From JBCBJZ01 sp038522635 (GTDB lineage: Bacteria; Pseudomonadota; Alphaproteobacteria; Rhizobiales; Hyphomicrobiaceae), in NCBI GenBank assembly GCA_038522635.1, contig JBCBJZ010000057.1, forward strand, positions 1 through 20,241: 20,241 nt of DNA. Reading direction: 5' to 3'. The notes below the pieces were generated by a model, which was not told the DNA's origin, did not search any database, and worked only from the letters and a program-made list of their open reading frames with translations. Position numbers and translations under genes: made by a program. Below, one piece after another: positions 14,654 to 20,241 of this stretch. Within the stretch, counting starts at the first letter, position 1, and every line of letters starts with the position of its first letter.

Positions 14654-16105
14654 TCAGTCGCGGACGATCTTCACGTACTCGAAGTCGCCAGCCTTGTTGT
14701 CGATGCCGATCTTCGGCGCGGCGATCCAGCCGGCATAGCGACCGGGCTCCCAGCAGGGCACCATCAGCGATTGGATGAAGTCGCCGTCGGCCTTGGTCGG
14801 CAGGAACTCATCGCGCCGGGCCGCCCAGGTTTCATCGCTCACCATCTCACCATCGGGTGTCGCATTGACGTTGCGGAACTCGCCGATGCCGCGGTTGAAG
14901 GCAACGGACGGCAGCTTCAATTCGAACGCCACACCCGTCTTCTTGATGAGCCGGTTCCAGCGCGACACCCCGCCCTGGCAATCGCGCACGTAGTCATCAC
15001 GCAGGCGCATGTTGATGGCGGTGAGCGCTGGCTCATCGACAAGTGCCATCTTGCCGTTGACCATCTTCAGCACAGGATAAGTCTGGCTCGTCAACACGTG
15101 GTCATCGTCGATCTTCTGCTCTTGGAAGCGCCCTTTCAGGCCGGCGTTGTAGTAGTTTGCCGCGTTGGTGGAGACTTCCGAGCCGAACAGATCGAGCGAA
15201 AGCGAGAAGTGAAGGTTCGCTTTCTTTTGGATGGTCGGCAGATCGATGACGCCGAGCGCGCGGATCTTCGCGATGTCGTAGGGATCCTCGATGCCGGCTT
15301 CTTTCATGGCCTGACAGGTCCGCTCGATCGTGCGGCCTACGCCCGTCTCACCCACGAACATGTGGTGGGCTTCCTCAGTCAGCATGAAGCGGCAGGTGCG
15401 CGACAACGGGTCAAAGCCTGACTGCGCAAGGCTCTCGAGCTGCATCTTGCCGTCACGATCGGTGAAGAACGTGAACATAAAGAATGACAGCCAGTCCGGC
15501 GTCTCCTCGTTGAAAGCGCCGAGCATGCGCGGCTGGTCCTCGTCACCGGACGAGCGCTGCAGCAGCTGATCAGCCTCTTCGCGCCCGTCGCGCCCGAAGT
15601 ACTTCTGCAGCAGATAGACCATGGCCCAAAGGTGGCGGCCTTCTTCGACGTTGACCTGGAACAGGTTGCGCATGTCGTAGAGGGAGGGGGCGGTCTTGCC
15701 GAGGAAGCGCTGCTGCTCCACCGAAGCGGGTTCGGTATCGCCCTGAATGACGATGAGGCGACGCAGCATCGCGCGGTATTCACCAGGCACTTCCTGCCAG
15801 GCTTTCTCGCCCTTATGCGCGCCGAAATTGACCATGCGCTCTTCATCACGCGGCGCCAGCAGGATGCCCCAACGGTATTCGGGCATTTTCACGTAATCGA
15901 ACTTGGCCCAGCCTTTGGGGTCAATCGAGATCGCGGTGCGCAGGTAGACCTCAGACGACTGGAAGCCGTCAGGACCCGATGCCATCCACCAGTCGATGTA
16001 GCCAGGATGCCAGCGCTCGAGCGCTTTGAGCACGCGCTGGTCGTCGTGCAAGCCGACGTTGTTGGGGATCTTGGTCGAGTAATCGACGAACGTCGTGTCA
16101 GCCAT
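14654..16105 (-). CDS. boxB: benzoyl-CoA 2,3-epoxidase oxygenase component BoxB
   Basis: BoxB is the di-iron oxygenase that, with BoxA, O2 and NADPH, converts benzoyl-CoA to 2,3-epoxybenzoyl-CoA. The 483-residue protein has the expected length. Two ExxH-type iron-ligand motifs are visible: EEGRH (154-158) and EEAHH (244-248), set in helices as expected for a ferritin-like di-iron fold. Other recognisable stretches are GERWHPGYIDWW-like RWHPGYIDWW (31-40), SSEVYLRTAISID and the C-terminal WEPGRYAGWIAAP. The ATG is preceded by GGAGAA at about seven bases. It lies between vapD (54 bp upstream) and boxA, on the same strand. No truncation or missing motif is seen. Confidence 0.95.
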   Translation of the reverse strand: MADTTFVDYSTKIPNNVGLHDDQRVLKALERWHPGYIDWWMASGPDGFQSSEVYLRTAISIDPKGWAKFDYVKMPEYRWGILLAPRDEERMVNFGAHKGEKAWQEVPGEYRAMLRRLIVIQGDTEPASVEQQRFLGKTAPSLYDMRNLFQVNVEEGRHLWAMVYLLQKYFGRDGREEADQLLQRSSGDEDQPRMLGAFNEETPDWLSFFMFTFFTDRDGKMQLESLAQSGFDPLSRTCRFMLTEEAHHMFVGETGVGRTIERTCQAMKEAGIEDPYDIAKIRALGVIDLPTIQKKANLHFSLSLDLFGSEVSTNAANYYNAGLKGRFQEQKIDDDHVLTSQTYPVLKMVNGKMALVDEPALTAINMRLRDDYVRDCQGGVSRWNRLIKKTGVAFELKLPSVAFNRGIGEFRNVNATPDGEMVSDETWAARRDEFLPTKADGDFIQSLMVPCWEPGRYAGWIAAPKIGIDNKAGDFEYVKIVRD

Positions 16106-16159
16106 GGGTGGTTCTCCTACGCGATTTCAGTCGAATGTCGTTGTCGATGGCGGGTGCGG

Positions 16160-16456
16160 TTAAAGATCGTCATCACGCAGCGCCATCATCAGATCGTTGT
16201 TTTCTTCGATCCGCAGCATCCGCACATCGCGGACGGACGGCTCGAACCAGGGAAACTTGGCGGCCAGCCGCTGCACCACGGTGACGCAGCGGACCGCATC
16301 CACGGTCTCATCGCCAAAATAGGTGCTGCCCTGTTTCCACTCGAAGCCGCGGGCGGTCAGGAAGCTGCGGATGTCTGAATAGGCGTTGTTCCAAGATGGC
16401 CCGGGGTACTGCTGCTGCAGCATTTGTCTGTCCAGGTCGCAGATGATGGCGTACAT
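16160..16456 (-). CDS. vapD: VapD-family protein (Cas2-fold endoribonuclease-like)
   Basis: This 98-residue protein reads end to end as VapD: MYAIICDLD (with the Asp7 position expected of the Cas2-like fold), then AYSDIRSFLTARGFEWKQGS, TYFGDE, a Val/Leu helix ending FPWFEPSVRDVRMLRIEENN. In the family, H. pylori VapD is an mRNA-cleaving toxin and H. influenzae VapD pairs with antitoxin VapX. I chose the ATG at 16454-16456 because GGAGG lies about ten bases upstream; the longer frame overlaps boxC and has no resemblance. It sits 55 bp after boxC and 54 bp before boxB on the same strand, so it must be co-transcribed unless it has its own promoter. No antitoxin-like frame is visible. Its role in a benzoate operon is not known. 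Confidence 0.88.
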   Translation of the reverse strand: MYAIICDLDRQMLQQQYPGPSWNNAYSDIRSFLTARGFEWKQGSTYFGDETVDAVRCVTVVQRLAAKFPWFEPSVRDVRMLRIEENNDLMMALRDDDL

Positions 16457-16511
16457 CCGTCCGCTTCCTCCGCCGAAATTGTGACCCCGTCCAACCGAGC
16501 GTTGCATCGCG

Positions 16512-18233
16512 TCAGACCCGGCCTGGATCGAAGGCGGCTTTGACGCCGCTGCCGTAGCGCTTGAGCGCGCCATCTTCGCCGACCGCGTTGGGTCGCTGAA
16601 AGATCCAGTTTTGCCATGCGGTCAGGCGGCCAAAGATCTTGGTTTCCATCGTTTCAGGGCCGGCAAAGCGCAGGTTGGCTTCCATACCGGTCAGGCCGTC
16701 AGCTGAGAAACTCGCACGCTCCTCCAGGAAGATGCGAACCTCATCTTCCCAGTCGATGTCGTCGAAAGCTGTGGTGACAAAGCCGCGCGCTTCGCAGGTT
16801 TCCGCATCGAGCGGTTCGCCGATGGATGCGCGTGCGGCGTCGACGCTTTCGGGTTCGCCAAGAAAGCGCGTTTCGAGCCGTGTGAGAGCGTTGCTCATCG
16901 TCAGCGGGCCGAAGTTGCTGGCGGACAGTTGAACCGTTGCCGGCGGCCGGTTGTCTCCCTCGAATGTGCCGATCAGCATGAAGGAGCGGTCGCAGGCAAA
17001 GACGATCTCGGCGAGCGTGCCAGCGAAGCAGCTCCCAGGTTCCACAAGCGCGACCAGCGAGCGCGATGTCACGTCCAGGCGACGCAGCACGCGTTTGCGG
17101 TAATGCGTGATTTCGCGGGCGAGCCAGTGGTCTTTGTGGGCGTCGAGAAAGGCGTCGTAGGCGAGGACACGCGCAGGGTCGCCCTGCGATTTGAAGACGA
17201 GCACGCCGATGTCGCCTTCGTTGAGGCGCAGGTGCAAGAGCGCGTCATCGAGGTCGCGCGCGGCCTGTAACGCCCAGAATGCAGCAGCCTGCTCGACCAT
17301 GGCGTCAACCGTGCCAGGCGGTTCGTCGCGCGGACCGTTGAGGGTCAGCGTGGCGCGCTTCGAAGCGCGGTCGATGGCAAGGTTGAGCGTGGGGTAGGTG
17401 ACCGTGTCGCCCTCGATGCTACGCTCAACCGGGGTGAGCTTGATGCCCGTGGCTTCGTCCGGCCGGTCGGACTGCGCGGCCAAGGCCTCGATTTCCTCGG
17501 CCAATGCGGCATCGAATTTCGAGTTCGGCGCGGCACGATCGGCGAGCCGCCAGGCGACTGCGCGCGTACCCCGGACGCCCTCTTCGGTGGTGCAAAACGC
17601 ATCGGCGAGGTCACGGCGGACTTTGCGCTTGTCGGTGACGCGGGTCAGCCCGCCGGTGCCGGGGAGGACGGCGAGCAGCGGCAACTCAGGCAAAGAGACG
17701 GTCGAGTTCCCATCGTCGGCGAGCAGGATGCGGTCGCACGCAAGCGCCAGTTCGTAGCCGCCGCCCGCTGCTGTCCCGCGGATGGCGCACAGGTACTTTT
17801 GCCCGCTGACCGTGCTCGCGTCTTCCATCGCGTTGCGCGTTTCATTCGTAAATTTGCAGAAGTTGACCTTGTGGGCGTGTGAGGCGGACGCGAGCATGCG
17901 GATGTTGGCGCCGGCGCAGAAGACGCGATCCTTGCCGGAGCGCAGTACCACAACCTTGACGTTGGGATGCTCAAAACGCAGGCGCTGAATGGCGTCGGCC
18001 AACTCGATGTCGACGCCGAGGTCGTAGGAATTCAGCTTGAGGTCGTAGCCGGGGAAGAGGCCGGCCGTTTCATCGACGTCCATGATGAGGTGGGCGGTGT
18101 GGCCCTCAACCTCGATGCGCCAATGGCGGTACTGGCTGGGCGCAGTGCGAAAGTCGACGGGCCCCGGCGAAGCGGGCTTCACGGCGGCGGCTGCCGTCGC
18201 GTCAGCGGTGCCGGGGTTGGGGCTGTCGGTCAT
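16512..18233 (-). CDS. boxC: 2,3-epoxybenzoyl-CoA dihydrolase BoxC
   Basis: BoxC hydrolyses 2,3-epoxybenzoyl-CoA with two waters to 3,4-dehydroadipyl-CoA semialdehyde and formate. The 573-residue protein is crotonase-type: FCAGANIRMLASASH (105-119, CoA/oxyanion region) and CAIRGTAAGGGYELALACDR (149-168) mark the first enoyl-CoA-hydratase-like half; the second half contains LVALVEPGSCFAGTLAEIVFACDR and ends QNWIFQRPNAVG, consistent with BoxC. The ATG at 18231-18233 has GGGAGG five bases upstream; the frame can extend 19 residues further, but that would start inside the promoter palindrome. A low-complexity Ala/Pro tail (about 8-25) precedes the domain. It is the first gene of the box operon. 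Confidence 0.95.
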   Translation of the reverse strand: MTDSPNPGTADATAAAAVKPASPGPVDFRTAPSQYRHWRIEVEGHTAHLIMDVDETAGLFPGYDLKLNSYDLGVDIELADAIQRLRFEHPNVKVVVLRSGKDRVFCAGANIRMLASASHAHKVNFCKFTNETRNAMEDASTVSGQKYLCAIRGTAAGGGYELALACDRILLADDGNSTVSLPELPLLAVLPGTGGLTRVTDKRKVRRDLADAFCTTEEGVRGTRAVAWRLADRAAPNSKFDAALAEEIEALAAQSDRPDEATGIKLTPVERSIEGDTVTYPTLNLAIDRASKRATLTLNGPRDEPPGTVDAMVEQAAAFWALQAARDLDDALLHLRLNEGDIGVLVFKSQGDPARVLAYDAFLDAHKDHWLAREITHYRKRVLRRLDVTSRSLVALVEPGSCFAGTLAEIVFACDRSFMLIGTFEGDNRPPATVQLSASNFGPLTMSNALTRLETRFLGEPESVDAARASIGEPLDAETCEARGFVTTAFDDIDWEDEVRIFLEERASFSADGLTGMEANLRFAGPETMETKIFGRLTAWQNWIFQRPNAVGEDGALKRYGSGVKAAFDPGRV

Positions 18234-18287
18234 CGCATCCTCCCAGGTTGCGCGCTGCGGCTGCGCCGCTTTCTGGCTCGCGCACTT

Positions 18288-18305
18288 CATGCATTATAAT
18301 GCATG
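18288..18305 (-). promoter_or_regulatory. boxC promoter with 18-bp perfect palindrome (TGCA-N6-TGCA operator candidate)
   Basis: CATGCATTATAATGCATG is its own reverse complement. It contains a perfect TATAAT -10 hexamer (18293-18298 on the minus strand), about 60 bases before the boxC ATG; the -35 is weak (TATTGT at 16-bp spacing). The palindrome has the form TGCA-N6-TGCA, the pattern described for the BzdR/BoxR repressors of Azoarcus, which release DNA on binding benzoyl-CoA. An extra TGCA lies at 18322-18325. A repressor bound here would block the -10 box. The regulator itself is not in the window. Confidence 0.72.
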
Positions 18306-18409
18306 TTGAGCGGCACAATACTGCATCGCTCCGGCCTGTCCAGCGGTTTTCGCCGACCCGCACGCGAGCCCACAGCGATGCGCTAGGCTCTTGCGGCCCG
18401 CAGCATGAC

Positions 18410-19180
18410 CTAGCCCGCCGCGTCCAGGCCCGCGATGAAGCCGCTGACCGCATCGAGCACCAGGTCGGGATGATCGCGATGCGGACTATGCCCACAGTCG
18501 TGAAGGACGAGGCGTGAAACCGGCACCGATGCAGCCTCTTCGATCGCGTCGAGCTGGACGAGGCTGCCGTATTCATCATCGGTGCCCTGGATCAGCATGA
18601 TGGGGCACGGCACGGATGTGACTAAAGCTTGGATCGACCAACGGGCGAACGGCTCGCTCAACCAGACGTCGGCCCAGCCCAAGAACGCATCATCGACGTG
18701 CGTGTGGTAGCGCTGCAGCCGTTCGCGCAAGTCGCCGTTCTGGTAGCGCGCGCGCACCGCGGCGATCGCGTCGACGCAGACTTGTTCGACGAAGACGTGC
18801 GGGGCCATGAGGACGAGCGCGCGGGGGGCGGGCTCGCACAACGCGGCATGGATCAGCGCGATGGAGGCGCCATCTGAATGGCCGACAAGGATGGGCTGCG
18901 CGAAGCCGGTCGCTTGCAGCAGTGTGGGCAAAACCTGCAGCGCTTCTTCGTGCATGAAGGTCGGCTGGCGGGGTGCTGCGAGCGGATCTGACCGGCCGTA
19001 ACCCTGGCGAGAATAGAGTAGCGCGCGGGCACCAACCTGGCGGGCAAGCGCGCGCGGAAAGGTGCGCCACAGGTCAACGGAGCCCAGGCCCTCATGCAGG
19101 AAAACGAGCGGCGCGGCGTTGGCATCGCCTGGAATCGTGCGCGTTTCGAGCGCCACGCCGTCAACGGTGATGAGGGTCAT
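18410..19180 (-). CDS. alpha/beta-fold hydrolase (possibly benzoate-pathway associated)
   Basis: This 256-residue single-domain hydrolase has no signal peptide and should be cytoplasmic. FLHEGLGSVDLWR (27-39) gives the oxyanion loop, GHSDGAS (100-106) the nucleophile elbow with Ser102, QGTDDEYG (198-205) the acid Asp201/202, and DCGHSPHRDHP (228-238) the catalytic His231, so the triad is complete. Its nearest recognisable relatives in style are carbon-carbon or ester hydrolases and enol-lactonases; the substrate cannot be read from sequence. It ends 177 bp before boxC on the same strand, on the far side of the boxC promoter, so it is a separate unit, though thioesterase or lactonase-like hydrolases accompany box genes in other bacteria. 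The start has GAGG eight bases upstream. Confidence 0.87.
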   Translation of the reverse strand: MTLITVDGVALETRTIPGDANAAPLVFLHEGLGSVDLWRTFPRALARQVGARALLYSRQGYGRSDPLAAPRQPTFMHEEALQVLPTLLQATGFAQPILVGHSDGASIALIHAALCEPAPRALVLMAPHVFVEQVCVDAIAAVRARYQNGDLRERLQRYHTHVDDAFLGWADVWLSEPFARWSIQALVTSVPCPIMLIQGTDDEYGSLVQLDAIEEAASVPVSRLVLHDCGHSPHRDHPDLVLDAVSGFIAGLDAAG

Positions 19181-19227
19181 GGCTCCAGCCTCGCATGGCG
19201 TTCAGAAGCAAGCGGCGGGTCAGCGGC

Positions 19228-19722
19228 TCAGAATCTCGGTGCACCGGCATAGGCCAACAGCAGGCTCGCGACCACGATGGTGGAGAGCACGAACCGCAGC
19301 GGCTTGTACCAGGCGGGCGCTTCGCCAAGGCGTGCCAGCGCGAACACATCATAAGTGCCAAGCACAACAAACAGCGCGGCCAGCAGCAACAAAGGCTGCT
19401 CCGGCGGTAACGGTGCCAGGATCACCGCCCATGCGACCAGCGCCGGCGCGACGCTGATGATCAACCGCCGCCAAAGCGCAGGCCCGTTGGCCCCTTGGGC
19501 CATCGCGAGCCCCCAATGCACGCCACCGAGGAAAGACGCGATCAGCGCTGCATAGAGGGTGAGCGCGTAAATCGAAACGCCTTGCGGTTGGTAGACGTTG
19601 AAGAAGGCGGCCAGCGCCAATGCGGCAAACGGCAGCGCGCCCGCAAGCCCGAGGACCCACGGCGCGAGAGGGGCTGTGGGATGCGATGAGGCGTACGGCG
19701 GCGATGGGGAGGGCGTGGTCAT
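19228..19722 (-). CDS. DUF3429 family membrane protein
   Basis: From the ATG at 19720-19722 this is a 164-residue protein with about five membrane helices (roughly 21-41, 50-73, 88-104, 109-130 and 141-160) and the family motif FLGGVHWGLA (64-73). A Pro/Ser-rich N-terminal tail precedes the first helix. The ribosome-binding site is weak, and a TTG at 19752 would add ten residues; I prefer the ATG. The function of DUF3429 is unknown. It is 47 bp upstream of the alpha/beta hydrolase on the same strand, so the two could share a transcript, and it is divergent from ubiG. Confidence 0.85.
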   Translation of the reverse strand: MTTPSPSPPYASSHPTAPLAPWVLGLAGALPFAALALAAFFNVYQPQGVSIYALTLYAALIASFLGGVHWGLAMAQGANGPALWRRLIISVAPALVAWAVILAPLPPEQPLLLLAALFVVLGTYDVFALARLGEAPAWYKPLRFVLSTIVVASLLLAYAGAPRF

Positions 19723-19745
19723 GGATGGGAGACCCGATAGGACAA

Positions 19746-19771
19746 GGGACAAAGAGCGGGGGACAAAGAGC
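19746..19771. repeat. direct repeat of GGGACAAAGAGC upstream of the DUF3429 gene
   Basis: GGGACAAAGAGC occurs at 19746-19757 and again at 19760-19771, a 14-bp period that is more than one helical turn. It lies just upstream of the DUF3429 ATG in the DUF3429/ubiG divergent region. It may be a slippage product or a paired binding site; nothing decides which. Confidence 0.45.
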
Positions 19772-20036
19772 AGACGACAGCGGATGGCAACGCAGGCAAG
19801 GCGCCAGTGTTAACGCACCTTAGTTGGGGAAGGCAGCCTTTCATCCGGCGATCACGTCACATTGAGGACGCGCGTAGGCCATCGCACATGATGAGGGACG
19901 GTGCTTGATCACCAGCCGCGCTTGGCCAGGCATACGTTCGGCAGCAATCTTCGCCCTTCGCCCTATGAGCTGGGCCCTATGTTCTTGCCCCGCCGCCATC
20001 GGTCCAACAGCGCGATCACAGCCAGGAGCGTTCCCC

Positions 20037-20241
20037 ATGCTACGCAAAGACATCCTCACCAGCGACAAAGCGCAGGCTTCAACGGCGGACAACGCAGAGA
20101 TCGAGCGTTTCAACGCGCTCGCCGAAGAGTGGTGGAAGCCGAACGGCAAATTCAAGGTGGTGCATGCGTTCAACGCCACGCGGGTGGGCTGGCTGAGCAC
20201 GCATGTTCCGGCAGCCTTTGACCGCGCGGCGATGACGACAG
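20037..20241 (+). CDS. ubiG: UbiG 3-O-methyltransferase of ubiquinone synthesis, N-terminal part (partial)
   Basis: Only the first 68 codons are in the window. After a short variable tail the frame reads NAEIERFNALAEEWWKPNG and then KFKVVHAFNATRVGWL, the characteristic start of UbiG (FxxLAxxWWDPxGxFKxLHxxNPxR). UbiG carries out the two O-methylations of ubiquinone biosynthesis with S-adenosylmethionine, at the inner face of the cytoplasmic membrane. AGGAG lies nine bases before the ATG. The SAM-binding motifs lie beyond the right edge, so completeness cannot be judged. The 280 bp before it hold no other supported gene and must contain its promoter. Confidence 0.92.
   Translation, partial: MLRKDILTSDKAQASTADNAEIERFNALAEEWWKPNGKFKVVHAFNATRVGWLSTHVPAAFDRAAMTT

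Noticed and set aside
16457..16573. Upstream extension of the vapD frame into boxC
   Set aside because: The extra residues are antagonistic to the boxC 3' end, show no VapD resemblance, and the ATG at 16456 has its own GGAGG and begins exactly at the family's MYAI start.

Overview
The window is a GC-rich chromosomal segment from an alphaproteobacterium, most likely in or near the Hyphomicrobiales (Rhizobiales). I infer this from the argH - small lipoprotein - lysA - TIGR02302 block with a divergent tlpA, from DUF3429 next to ubiG, and from an LpxQ-like outer-membrane protein. No tRNA, rRNA, CRISPR array, transposase or prophage gene is visible.

Layout. (1) 1-2845, plus strand: the 3' end of a bacterial alpha-2-macroglobulin gene overlaps pbpC (penicillin-binding protein 1C) by one base. 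(2) 2998-5224: an LpxQ-like beta-barrel gene (plus) converges on a LysR-type regulator (minus); a 58-bp repeat lies where they meet. (3) 5225-5791: no supported gene. (4) 5792-11783, minus strand: argH, a 58-residue LptM-like lipoprotein, lysA and a large Gln-rich TIGR02302/DUF4175 membrane protein. The last has its own structured leader and a 26-bp near-palindrome upstream. (5) 11904-13171, plus strand: a membrane-anchored TlpA-type thioredoxin and a DUF309 protein with 4-bp overlap. (6) 13172-13371: a structured convergent intergenic region with the second copy of the 58-bp repeat. (7) 13372-18233, minus strand: a benzoyl-CoA epoxidation operon in transcription order boxC - vapD - boxB - boxA, starting behind an 18-bp perfect palindrome that contains TATAAT. 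(8) 18410-19180 and 19228-19722, minus strand: an alpha/beta hydrolase and a DUF3429 membrane protein. (9) 20037 to the edge, plus strand: the start of ubiG.

How the genes work together. BoxA (NADPH reductase) and BoxB (di-iron epoxidase) convert benzoyl-CoA to 2,3-epoxybenzoyl-CoA, and BoxC opens the ring to 3,4-dehydroadipyl-CoA semialdehyde plus formate. No benzoate-CoA ligase, semialdehyde dehydrogenase or BoxR-type regulator is in the window, so the rest of the pathway must lie elsewhere. LysA and ArgH make lysine and arginine. PbpC and alpha-2-macroglobulin form the familiar periplasmic pair.

The most unusual observation is a VapD-family (Cas2-fold ribonuclease-like) gene placed between boxC and boxB in a catabolic operon. 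The next are the palindromic TGCA-N6-TGCA operator candidate in front of boxC, and a near-identical palindromic repeat at both convergent gene junctions.
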